The notes beneath the pieces were generated by a model. The model was given only the letters and a program-made list of their open reading frames with translations. It was not told the origin of the DNA and ran no database searches. Position numbers and translations under genes: made by a program. Positions 15,396 to 23,036 of a stretch of 35,795 nucleotides of DNA are shown one piece after another. Position 1 is the first letter of the stretch; the number at the start of each line of letters is the position of its first letter. The DNA comes from Pseudonocardia autotrophica (GTDB lineage Bacteria > Actinomycetota > Actinomycetes > Mycobacteriales > Pseudonocardiaceae). The DNA lies in contig NZ_JNYD01000045.1 in the NCBI RefSeq assembly GCF_000717175.1, positions 1 to 35,795 on the forward strand, read 5' to 3'.

Positions 15396-17641
15396 CCGAG
15401 CCCGCGCTGCTGGCCGGCAGAAGGGTCGTCGAGATCGCAGCCCGGCCCGCGGGCGGCTACTGCGGACGGCTCCTTCTGCTGCTCGGCGCCGCCGTCACCC
15501 GGGTCGCGGTGCCGCAGGCGGTGGACTGCCCGCCGGAGCTGCTCGGCCTGTACGAGGTCGCCCTGCACCGGGGCAAGCGAATACTGCAGCCCGACGACGA
15601 GGGGCTCCCGGACGCGCTGGCCGCCGCGGACCTCGTCGTCGTCGACTCGGCCGAGGACGACGCCGCCGACGGGGCCGTCGTGGACCTGACGCAACGGCTG
15701 CTCACCCTCGCCCCGGACGCAGCCACGGTGGACATCGCCGACCTCCGCGAGGACCTCGGGGCCGCCGTCCCCGCCACCGCCTCGACCGCCGCCGCGGCGG
15801 CCGGGATGAGCTGGGGGATCGGCGACCCGGACCGCGAACCGTTGACGCTGCCCTACGACATCCCCGAGTACCTCACCGGTACCGAGGCCGCGGCGGCCGC
15901 GGCGCTCGCCCTGCTCGTGCGTGCTCTGGGCGGGCCCGCGCAGCGGTGGGACGTCACCACCGCGGACGTCCTGAGCTACTTCGTCGGCCAGATCGGCGCG
16001 AACTTTCTCCCCTACGACCGGCCGTGGCACCGGGACGGCCCCCGCGCCTCGATGTCGGGCGGGTCCTACCCGGCCGCGATGTTCCCCTGTCGGGACGGCT
16101 GGGTGTCGATCATGTGCAGGATCCCGCGGGAGTACGCGGGCCTGGTCGCGGCCATGGGTGACCCGGACTGGAGCCGCCGGCCCGGCTTCGACGACCCGCG
16201 CGTCGTGGCGCGGCTGCACGCCGACGAGGTCGACCCGCACCTGATCGCCTGGACCTCGGCCCGGACCCGGGACGAGGTGTTCGCCGCGGGCCGCAAGCAC
16301 GGGTTCCCGGTTGCGCCGGTCCTCACGATTGCGGAGGCGATGGAGCACGAGCAGTTCGCCCACCGGGGCTTCTTCGACACGATGCCGGACGGTACGGTCC
16401 TGCCGGGCAGCCCCTACCGGCTGACGGGCCCCGCCGCGTCGGGAGCGACCACGCCGTCGAGCTGGCCGCCCGCGACGATCGACCCCGCCGCCCCCCTGGC
16501 GGGCCTGCGAGTCCTGGACCTCTCCTGGGTCTGGTCGGGGCCGATGGTCACGGCCGCCCTCCGCGACCTGGGCGCCCAGGTGATCAAGATCGAGCACCGT
16601 GGCCGGGCGGATCCCGCCCGGCTGCGTGGCCGGGCGATCCGGGGCGGCGTGCCGGTCGACGGCCCCGAGCTCGAGGTCACGCCGTACTTCAACCAGATGA
16701 ACCACGGCAAGCGAAGCGTCGCCGTGGACATGGGGACCACCGAGGGTGCCATGTTGATCCGCCGGATCGCCGAGTCGGCGGACGTCGTCGTCGAGAACAT
16801 GCGGCCGGGTGCGCTGGAACGCCGCGGCCTCGGCTATGCGGAGCTGTCGGGCGCGAACCCGGCGCTGGTCATGGTGTCCATGACCATGATGGGACAGACC
16901 GGGCCGTTGGCCGGGATCCGCGGGTACGCGCCGGTGATGTCCGGGCTCGCCGGGCTGGACTCGCTGGTCGGCTACGGACCGGACCGACTGATCGGCACGT
17001 TCAACCCCGCGCTCGGCGACCCGAACGGGGCGGGGCACGCGCTGGCGGCCGTCCTCGCCGGGCTCGCCGGGAGGGGGCGCGGCGGCACCGGCTGTCACAT
17101 CGATCTCGCCCAGGTCGAGGCGCTGCTCAGCATCATGCCCGTGCCGATCCTGCGCCGGCAGGTGAACGGAACCGTTCCGATCCCCGCGAACGGGCACTCG
17201 GCCTTTCACCCGCACGCCATCCTCCCCACTCGGGAAGCGGACGGCTGGGTGGCCGTCGCGGCCCGCACCGACCTGGAGCGGTCCGCTGTGGACGCGGTGG
17301 TCGGGGAGGAGGGGCTGGCGGCCTGGGTCGCGGGCCGGACCGCCGGGGACGCCGTGCAGGCCCTGCGGGCCGCGGGGGTACCCGCGGCCGAGGTGGCGGG
17401 GTACACGGCGGCCGTCGCGGGCAAGCGGGCCGTGGCCCGCGGCGTCGCGACCACGGTGACCCACCCCTATCTGGGGGAGCAGCCCGTCGTCACGGTCCCG
17501 TGGAAGGCGGACGGACGCGGGTTCCCGGCCGCCGGCCCCGCTCCTCTGCTCGGTGCGGACACCGAGCCCGTGCTCACGGGGCTGCTCGGCCTCGGTCCGG
17601 CCGATCTCGCGGACCTGCGTGCACGCGGGATCGTCGAGTGA
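15392..17641 (+). CDS. Double-length CaiB/BaiF protein, copy 2
   Basis: 749 aa with the same two-unit architecture as the protein at 5513. The N-terminal unit opens with LLAGRRVVEIAARPAGGYCG, has the reduced LHRGKRIL motif, and reads IPEYLTGTEAAAAAALAL at the aspartate segment. The C-terminal unit starts near residue 368 with LAGLRVLDLSWVWSGPM. It keeps QMNHGKRSVAVDMG, VVVENMRPGALERRGLGY and D543 in ALGDPNGAGHA as the likely catalytic residue. The GTG start overlaps the monooxygenase stop; its own stop overlaps the hydrolase start. It probably acts on a product of the co-transcribed monooxygenase. Whether both halves bind CoA is unknown. Confidence 0.88.
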   Translation: MTEPALLAGRRVVEIAARPAGGYCGRLLLLLGAAVTRVAVPQAVDCPPELLGLYEVALHRGKRILQPDDEGLPDALAAADLVVVDSAEDDAADGAVVDLTQRLLTLAPDAATVDIADLREDLGAAVPATASTAAAAAGMSWGIGDPDREPLTLPYDIPEYLTGTEAAAAAALALLVRALGGPAQRWDVTTADVLSYFVGQIGANFLPYDRPWHRDGPRASMSGGSYPAAMFPCRDGWVSIMCRIPREYAGLVAAMGDPDWSRRPGFDDPRVVARLHADEVDPHLIAWTSARTRDEVFAAGRKHGFPVAPVLTIAEAMEHEQFAHRGFFDTMPDGTVLPGSPYRLTGPAASGATTPSSWPPATIDPAAPLAGLRVLDLSWVWSGPMVTAALRDLGAQVIKIEHRGRADPARLRGRAIRGGVPVDGPELEVTPYFNQMNHGKRSVAVDMGTTEGAMLIRRIAESADVVVENMRPGALERRGLGYAELSGANPALVMVSMTMMGQTGPLAGIRGYAPVMSGLAGLDSLVGYGPDRLIGTFNPALGDPNGAGHALAAVLAGLAGRGRGGTGCHIDLAQVEALLSIMPVPILRRQVNGTVPIPANGHSAFHPHAILPTREADGWVAVAARTDLERSAVDAVVGEEGLAAWVAGRTAGDAVQALRAAGVPAAEVAGYTAAVAGKRAVARGVATTVTHPYLGEQPVVTVPWKADGRGFPAAGPAPLLGADTEPVLTGLLGLGPADLADLRARGIVE

Positions 17642-18423
17642 CCGGCACCCTCGCCGTCCCCGGTGGCCCGGTCCTCGCCTACGAGGACGTCGGCGACGGC
17701 CCGCCGATCGTGTTCAGCCACGGCCTCTTCATGGACCGGACGATGTTCGCGCCGCAGGTGGAGGCGCTCTCGGCCGCTCACCGCTGCGTGACCTGGGACG
17801 AACGCGGACACGGCGACACCGTGTGGAGCGGTCCCTTCGACTACTGGGACTCCGCCCGCGACCTGCTCGGGCTCCTGGACCACCTCGGCCTGGACCGCGT
17901 CGTGCACGTGGGGATGAGCCAGGGCGGGATCCTCGGTCAACGCGCGGCGGTCCTCGCTCCGCAGCGGTTCGCGGGCATCGTGCTCCTGGACACCCAGGCA
18001 GGCCCGACCCTGGCCGAAGGGGCCGCCCGGTTCACCGCACTGACGGAGCGCTGGGTGGACCACGGGCCGGACGAGCACACCCTGACATGGGTGGCCGACC
18101 TCATCCTCGGCCCGGGCGTGGCCCACGAGCCGTGGAAGCGGCGCTGGCGCAGGGCGGACCCGGTGGGTCTGCGCGAGGCCGTGCGGACGCTCGTCTCGCG
18201 TGACGACTTCACCGACCGGCTGGGCGAGATCACCCCGCCCGTCCTGGTGGTGCACGGGTCGGCGGACGCGTCGACGCCGCTGGACCGGGCCGAGGGCCTC
18301 GTCGCCGGAGTGGCGGACTCTCGCGGCCTGGTGGTCGTCGACGGTGCGCCGCACGCCGCGAATCTCAGCCATCCCCAGCAGGTCACCGAGGCGCTCGCCG
18401 CCTTCATGGCCGAGGTCTCTTGA
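17638..18423 (+). CDS. Alpha/beta-fold hydrolase
   Basis: 261 aa. Oxyanion segment SHGLFMD near 27-33, DERGHGDT near 54-61 and the nucleophile elbow GMSQGG with S94. The acid is in VVHGSADASTP and the histidine in DGAPHAANLSHP, giving a complete triad. Possible roles are an esterase, lactonase (for a Baeyer-Villiger-type product) or C-C hydrolase. The sequence does not decide. The GTG start overlaps the CaiB/BaiF stop. Confidence 0.9.
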   Translation: MTGTLAVPGGPVLAYEDVGDGPPIVFSHGLFMDRTMFAPQVEALSAAHRCVTWDERGHGDTVWSGPFDYWDSARDLLGLLDHLGLDRVVHVGMSQGGILGQRAAVLAPQRFAGIVLLDTQAGPTLAEGAARFTALTERWVDHGPDEHTLTWVADLILGPGVAHEPWKRRWRRADPVGLREAVRTLVSRDDFTDRLGEITPPVLVVHGSADASTPLDRAEGLVAGVADSRGLVVVDGAPHAANLSHPQQVTEALAAFMAEVS

Positions 18424-18448
18424 ATCGGGCCCGCGTCCTGCGGCATTC

Positions 18449-18458
18449 TTGGAGCCAA
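18449..18458. promoter_or_regulatory. GntR-type operator motif, site 4
   Basis: TTGGAGCCAA, the consensus form, lies in the 62-bp gap before the NTF2-like gene. GATACT (18464-18469) just downstream could serve as a -10. This suggests an internal promoter for the last three genes of the block. Confidence 0.55.
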
Positions 18459-18485
18459 TTTCGGATACTGCATTGGAGGCGCATC

Positions 18486-18941
18486 GTGGACCACCTGCTC
18501 GCCGAGCTCGTGGCGCGCGGCGAGATCGCGGACCTCAAGAGTCGCTACCTGCGGGCGATGGACGAGAAGGACTGGGCCTGCCTGCGGGCGGTCCTGATCG
18601 ACGACGTCCGTCTCGACCATCCGCAGATCGGTGTGCGGACGGGCGTGGAGGCCGTCGTTGCGGCCGTGCGCGAGCGGATCGGCGACCGGTGCACCGTCCA
18701 CCACGGCCACAACGCCGAGATCGCGGTCATCGAGCCGGACGCGGCGGTGGGCAGCTGGTCGCTGCACAGCTTCTCGTTCGACCCGGCCGCCGGAGCGGCG
18801 ACCGGCATCACCGGCTTCGGGGTCTACCGGGACGCGTTCCGTCGCGTCGGCCGGACGTGGCTGATCGCCGAGATCACGCTGCGCCACCACTACAAGGGAG
18901 TCGCCTGGTCGCCAGGCGCCCCGGAGGGAGTACGACCATGA
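18486..18941 (+). CDS. NTF2-like (SnoaL_4-type) protein
   Basis: 151 aa. The GTG start follows GGAGGC at a 5-bp spacing; a longer reading would run through the operator motif. The N-terminal LVARGEIADLKSRYLRAMDEKDWACLRAVLIDDV (split) and the GVEAVVAAVRERIGDRCTVHHGH segment are typical of SnoaL_4 proteins. These include dehydratases, isomerases and dioxygenase-small-subunit relatives. The H-H-G-H run is compatible with a catalytic role but no reaction is assigned. The stop overlaps the SDR ATG. Confidence 0.85.
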   Translation: MDHLLAELVARGEIADLKSRYLRAMDEKDWACLRAVLIDDVRLDHPQIGVRTGVEAVVAAVRERIGDRCTVHHGHNAEIAVIEPDAAVGSWSLHSFSFDPAAGAATGITGFGVYRDAFRRVGRTWLIAEITLRHHYKGVAWSPGAPEGVRP

Positions 18942-19678
18942 CCATCCTCGTTCTGGGCGGGTCCAAGGGGATCGGCCGGGGCATCGCGGAACGGTTCGCC
19001 GCGGATGGGGCGCACGTCCTGATCAACTACTCCAGCGACGACGCCGCGGCCACCGAGGCCGCCGCGGCCATCGAGGCCAAGGGCGGCAAGGCCACCCTGC
19101 TCAAGGGGGACCTCGGCACGGCCGAGGGGGTCACCGAGCTCGCGAGCGGGGTCCGGGACGCGACCGATCGACTGGACCAGATCGTGCACAGCGCGGTGCG
19201 GCCGCAGGCCGTCGCGCCGCTGGACATCGATCCGGCGGACTTCGACCGCGCCGTCCACGTGAACGCGACGTCGCTGCTCACCCTCACCCAGCAGCTGCGC
19301 ACACTCCTGGTGGAGGGCTCGTCGATCTACTACATCTCCAGCCGCGGGTCCAAGCTCGCCGTGCCGAACTATGTGGCGATCGGCGCGCCGAAGGCTATGG
19401 CCGAGGCGCTGGTCCGCTACCTCGCCGTGGCACTCGCCCCGGACGGGATCCGCGTCAACACCGTCTCCTGCAGCGGGGTGCTCACCGACGCGATCCGGGC
19501 GATCCGGCCGAACGCCGAGGAGCGGGCCGAGCGGATGGCTGCCAAGAGCCCGAGCGGCCGCAACGTCACCCCTGAGGACGTCGGGGCGATGGTGCACCAC
19601 CTCGCCAGCCCGGACATGGCGATGGTCACCGGCCGGGAGTTCTTCATCGACGGCGGCATGTACATCACCACCGACTGA
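18938..19678 (+). CDS. SDR with enoyl-reductase-type YX6K motif (FabL-like)
   Basis: 246 aa Rossmann oxidoreductase. The nucleotide motif is LGGSKGIGRG at 6-15. Instead of the usual YxxxK of alcohol-type SDRs, the active site reads Y145-VAIGAP-K152. This six-residue spacing is characteristic of enoyl-ACP reductases (FabI, FabL). Alignment by eye with the FabL pattern also holds in LVRYLAVALAPDGIRVNTVS and the end segment GREFFIDGGMYI. It may therefore reduce an enoyl thioester or enone rather than oxidise an alcohol (inference). It overlaps the NTF2-like gene and is followed 23 bp later by the NIPSNAP gene. Confidence 0.85.
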   Translation: MTILVLGGSKGIGRGIAERFAADGAHVLINYSSDDAAATEAAAAIEAKGGKATLLKGDLGTAEGVTELASGVRDATDRLDQIVHSAVRPQAVAPLDIDPADFDRAVHVNATSLLTLTQQLRTLLVEGSSIYYISSRGSKLAVPNYVAIGAPKAMAEALVRYLAVALAPDGIRVNTVSCSGVLTDAIRAIRPNAEERAERMAAKSPSGRNVTPEDVGAMVHHLASPDMAMVTGREFFIDGGMYITTD

Positions 19679-19701
19679 GTCCCCGACAGGAGCGATCGAC
19701 G

Positions 19702-20019
19702 ATGATCCACGAGTTCCGCACCTACACCTGCAACCCGGGGAAGCTCCCCGACGAGATCGAACGGCTGCGCAAGGCCGCCACGGTCTTCTTCCCCCGCCAC
19801 GGCATCAAGGTCCTCGGCTACTGGAGCGTGCTGGTCGGACCGGACAGCGGCCAGCTCCACTACATCATCGAGTGGGAGTCGATGGCCGAGCAGGAGGAGA
19901 AGTGGGGTGCCTTCCTTGCCGATCCCGAGTGGATCGCGGCGAAGGCGGACAGTGAGAAGGACGGCCCGCTGCTCGCCCGCGTGACGAACTCGCTGCTCAA
20001 GCCCCTGACGTTCGACTGA
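19702..20019 (+). CDS. NIPSNAP-family small protein
   Basis: 105 aa ferredoxin-like dimeric alpha/beta barrel protein. IHEFRTYTCNPGKL at the start and GYWSVLVGPDSGQLHYIIEWESM are the family signature. Such proteins often accompany catabolic genes, but a reaction is not known. ACAGGAG lies upstream of the ATG. Last gene before the hairpin at 20020. Confidence 0.9.
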   Translation: MIHEFRTYTCNPGKLPDEIERLRKAATVFFPRHGIKVLGYWSVLVGPDSGQLHYIIEWESMAEQEEKWGAFLADPEWIAAKADSEKDGPLLARVTNSLLKPLTFD

Positions 20020-20057
20020 CCCTCCGGGGGCGCCGTAAAGTCGGCGCCCCCGGAGGG
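20020..20057. terminator. Strong GC hairpin closing the 18486-20019 operon
   Basis: A perfect 15-bp stem, CCCTCCGGGGGCGCC against GGCGCCCCCGGAGGG, with an 8-nt loop, begins directly after the NIPSNAP stop. No T-run follows. It lies 27 bp from the transposase remnant. Confidence 0.75.
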
Positions 20058-20083
20058 CTCAGAGAGCCCATGGCGTGTAGGTG

Positions 20084-21341
20084 TCAAGCGGCGGCGATGT
20101 TGTGGTGGTGCCAGGCGGTGGTCTCGTCGTAGAGAGTTCTGGTCTTGAGGCAGCCGTGCAGGATCCCGACGAGGCGGTTGCCGAGTTGGCGCAGCGCGGC
20201 GTGATGGCCGATCTTGCGAGCGCGCAGCGCGTCGTAGTAGGCGCGGGCACAGGGTGAGTTCCTCAGGGCGCAGAGCCCCACTGGTGGACGGCGTCGCCGA
20301 GGCGTTTGTTGCGGGCGTAGCGGGCCAACACCACGGTCCGGCGCCCGGAGGCGCGGGTGATCGGTGAGGTGCCGGCGTAGTTCTTGCGGGCCCGCGCGTC
20401 GCGCTAGCGGCGTGGGTCGTCTCCGAACTCGGCGAGCACCCGGCCCCGAGGACGACACCGAGGCCGGGTTGGCTGGTGTAGATCTCAGCGTCCGGGTGCC
20501 GGTCAAAACCCCTCGCCCAGCACCTCCTCCAGGGCCGGGAGCTGGGCGATGATCCCGGCCAGCAGCCGGATCTGCGTGCCCGCGACGGTGGCATAGGCCG
20601 ACTCCAGCACGGCGGTTGGCGCAGCGCCGGAGCCCGCAACACCGACTGGATCTGCTCGGCGCGGGCCTCGACGTCCCGACGACGGGCCCGCCTCAGGATC
20701 CCGACGATCTTCGACCGGGACAACCGGGCCGCCCGGTCCGGATCCAGGGCCCGCTCCAGCAGTTCCAACGCGTCCGGATCGGCCAGCTCGAGCTTCCCCG
20801 CCGCAAGCGCGTCCAGGGCGCCGGGGAAGTACTCGCGCAACGCCGCCCGCAGCCGCTGCAGATGCCGGGTCCGATTCCAGACCAGCGTCTGACGGGCCCG
20901 CGCGACCATCTTCAGCCCCTCCACCTGCGCGCTGTCCCCGGCGACCGGACGGTGGTGGTCCCGGTCGAGGCGCACGATCTCGGCCAGCACGTGCGCGTCC
21001 CCGGGATCGGACTTCGCCCCCGAGGTGGAGTGCCGCTCCCGATAACGCGCCACCGACATCGGGTTGATCGCGAACACCTGGTAGCCGGCCGCGACCAGCG
21101 CGGCGACCCACGGGCCGCGGTCGGTCTCGATCCCGACCACCACCGCCCCGGCCGCGGGCATCCCGGACTCCGGGTCGACCGCGTCGTCATCGAGGTGCTC
21201 GGCGAGCAGCTCGTGCAGCCGGGTCATCCCGGCCATGCCCTCGGGCAACCGGGCCCGGCCCAACCGTTTCCCGGTCTCGTCGAGGATCTCCACATCGTGG
21301 TGGTCCTCGGCCCAGTCATTGCCCACGAACAGCGTCACCAC
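20084..21341 (-). pseudogene. IS110-type transposase, multiply frameshifted
   Basis: The N-terminus is intact: VTLFVGNDWAEDHHDVEI carries the first acidic residue of the DEDD RuvC-like domain. GIETDRGPW and the GAKSDPGDAHVLAEI block follow. The frame then shifts near 20612 (continuing as LESAYATVAGTQIRLL) and again near 20505 at a GGGGTTTT run (DRHPDAEIYTSQPGLG). It shifts again near 20443, and an in-frame TAG lies at about 20402-20407. A last shift near 20270 leads to ARAYYDALRARKIGHHAALR. GTSPITRASG contains the catalytic serine of the C-terminal domain. At least four shifts and one stop mean it cannot make an active recombinase. IS110 elements lack long terminal inverted repeats, so no ends are drawn. 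Confidence 0.88.
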
Positions 21342-21591
21342 TGCCTCTCGCGGCCCCCTTGACCATCCCTGCACGGCAGCGCGAACAGGCGCCCGCGGCC
21401 TGTGCTGATAGCGGCCAGCGGGTCAGCACCTCGTCGCCTGGGCCTCGAGCTCTAAGGTCAGATCGTGCGCCCGCTGGTCGTGAGCAGGCCGGACCGCTGA
21501 TGGGATGACGGGCCCCGCCGCGACGGCTGTGTGTCGGCGGCAGTGGGCACTTGGCCATTCCGAGCCTGGCACACGGGCCCGGCAGATTTCA
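21342..21591 (-). other. Gene-free flank upstream of the IS110 remnant
   Basis: 250 bp between the transposase start and the transporter stop, with no convincing ORF. In intact IS110-group elements the guide (bridge) RNA is encoded in the non-coding end upstream of the recombinase, so this stretch may hold a decayed element end. No structure was confirmed. Confidence 0.3.
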
Positions 21592-22911
21592 TTAGGCGGC
21601 GGGTTCCCGACTCGCGGACGACGGGGCCTCCGCCGGGAAGTGTCGGACGTTGCGAGCCACGAGCAGCACCGTGACGCTCACCGCGGCAGCCACGACCAGG
21701 TAGCCGGCGAGCAGCCAGGGCGACCCCCCGTTCGCGACGATCAGGAGCGACCCGATCGCCGGGAGGGTCGCACCGAAGAGCGCGCCCGCCGACTGGTAGC
21801 CGAGCGACAGGCCCGAGTAGCGCACCGACACGGGGAAGAGCTCGGCGAAGTAGCTGGCCTGCGCGCCGTACACACTGCCGTGCACCAGGCCCTGCGCCAC
21901 GATCAGTGCCAGGACCATCAGCGGCACGGATCCCGTGTGGATCATCAGGAAGAACGGGTAGGCCCACACGACCATCCCCGCCAGCCCCGCGACGTAGACG
22001 GGTCGTTGCCCGTAACGGTCGGCCAGCCCGCCGAAGAACGGGATCGTGACCGTCTCCACGGCGGCGCCGAGGGTCACGCCCAGGAGGATCGCGCCCGTCG
22101 CGAACCCGGCGTTCGCCGTGGCGTAGGACAGCACGAGGATCGTCGTGGCGTAGGACCACGTGTTGGGGGCGATGTGGGCGCCAAAGACCACCAGCACCTG
22201 GCGCCAGTGCGATCGCAGCACCTCGACGACCGGCGATCGCGCGGACTGGGTCGCCGTCGCCTTCGCGAGGTATTCGGGACTCTCCGTCACCCGCAGGCGG
22301 ATCAGCAGGCCGATGATCACCGGGACGAAACTCACGAGGAACGGGATCCGCCAGCCCCACGTCAGCAGCTGGTCCTCGGGCAACAGGGTGATCGGGTAGA
22401 AGACGGCGGTACCGAGCACGAGGCCGAAGGCCACCCCCGAGTTCGGCACGCTGGCGTTCCGAGCCCTGCGCCCGGGCTCGGCGTGCTCGAGCGCCATGAC
22501 GACCGCGCCCCCGTACTCCGCCCCTGCCGCCAGACCCTGCAGGACTCGGCAGAGCACCAGCAGCACAGGGGCCCAGACGCCGATCGTCGCGGCGGTCGGC
22601 AGGACACCGACGGCCATCGTCGCCACGCCCATGAGGATCAGGGAGGCGACCAGCATCCCCTTGCGGCCGAGACGGTCGCCGAAGTGGCCTGCGACGAGAC
22701 CCCCGAGGGGGCGGCCGACCCATCCCGTCGCCAGGGTGACGAACGCCAGGATCGTGCCGGTCGTGGGGTCGAGGTCCGGGAAGAACAGCTTCCCGAAGAT
22801 CAGTGCCGCCGCGTTCCCGTAAACGTAGAAGTCGTAGAACTCCACGGCGGTGCCGACGAAGGTGGCGGCGGCCACCCGTCGAGGTTGCCGCCGAGCGGTG
22901 GGTGAGCCCAT
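21592..22911 (-). CDS. MFS transporter, metabolite:H+ symporter (MHS) type
   Basis: About 439 aa integral membrane protein with about 12 predicted hydrophobic segments. VGTAVEFYDFYVYGNAAALIF, GHFGDRLGRKGML (loop 2-3 motif) and RVLQGLAAGAEYGGAVVM are typical of the MHS/ProP-ShiA group, which import organic acids and similar solutes with protons. The ATG at 22911 is preferred over 22932 because GAGAGGGG lies 4 nt before it. It is divergent from the SDR pair. A TTGACA-17-TTCACT promoter (minus strand, 22954-22982) and a GntR motif precede it. Probably imports the pathway substrate or an intermediate. Confidence 0.9.
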   Translation of the reverse strand: MGSPTARRQPRRVAAATFVGTAVEFYDFYVYGNAAALIFGKLFFPDLDPTTGTILAFVTLATGWVGRPLGGLVAGHFGDRLGRKGMLVASLILMGVATMAVGVLPTAATIGVWAPVLLVLCRVLQGLAAGAEYGGAVVMALEHAEPGRRARNASVPNSGVAFGLVLGTAVFYPITLLPEDQLLTWGWRIPFLVSFVPVIIGLLIRLRVTESPEYLAKATATQSARSPVVEVLRSHWRQVLVVFGAHIAPNTWSYATTILVLSYATANAGFATGAILLGVTLGAAVETVTIPFFGGLADRYGQRPVYVAGLAGMVVWAYPFFLMIHTGSVPLMVLALIVAQGLVHGSVYGAQASYFAELFPVSVRYSGLSLGYQSAGALFGATLPAIGSLLIVANGGSPWLLAGYLVVAAAVSVTVLLVARNVRHFPAEAPSSASREPAA

Positions 22912-22934
22912 GTCGCCCCTCTCTGGCTCCATTG

Positions 22935-22944
22935 TTGGAGCCCA
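22935..22944. promoter_or_regulatory. GntR-type operator motif, site 5
   Basis: TTGGAGCCCA, one base from consensus. The wider block CCATTGTTGGAGCC matches CCATTGTGGGAGCC at 11690 in 13 of 14 bases. It lies just downstream of the predicted transporter start point (about 22947). Confidence 0.55.
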
Positions 22945-22953
22945 GCGGCGACC

Positions 22954-22982
22954 AGTGAACGGCGCAACGGTGCCGGTGTCAA
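22954..22982 (-). promoter_or_regulatory. Promoter of the MHS transporter
   Basis: On the minus strand TTGACA (22977-22982), a 17-bp spacer and TTCACT (22954-22959). Expected start point near 22947, next to the GntR-type motif. Confidence 0.55.
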
Positions 22983-23012
22983 CGGATCGGAGCCAGGATA
23001 GTTGACAATGTG

Positions 23013-23032
23013 GCGACCGACTGGTCGGGTGA
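23013..23032. promoter_or_regulatory. TetR-type operator, site E
   Basis: GCGACCGACTGGTCGGGTGA lies between TTGACA (23002-23007) and the SDR ATG at 23037, overlapping the spacer and -10 region. The adjacent GTTGACAAT repeats the GntR-site block of 14154, so two regulators may meet here. Confidence 0.65.
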
Positions 23033-23036
23033 GCAC

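Noticed and set aside
18486..18941. NTF2-like protein as a limonene-epoxide hydrolase (LimA) to match the LimB-like enzymes
   Set aside because: The sequence follows the SnoaL_4 pattern; the Arg/Asp/Asp active-site set of limonene-epoxide hydrolase could not be placed.
20020..20057. Perfect hairpin as an IS110 terminal inverted repeat
   Set aside because: It directly follows the NIPSNAP stop and has a terminator-like loop. IS110 elements generally lack such repeats and no partner copy was seen at the other side.
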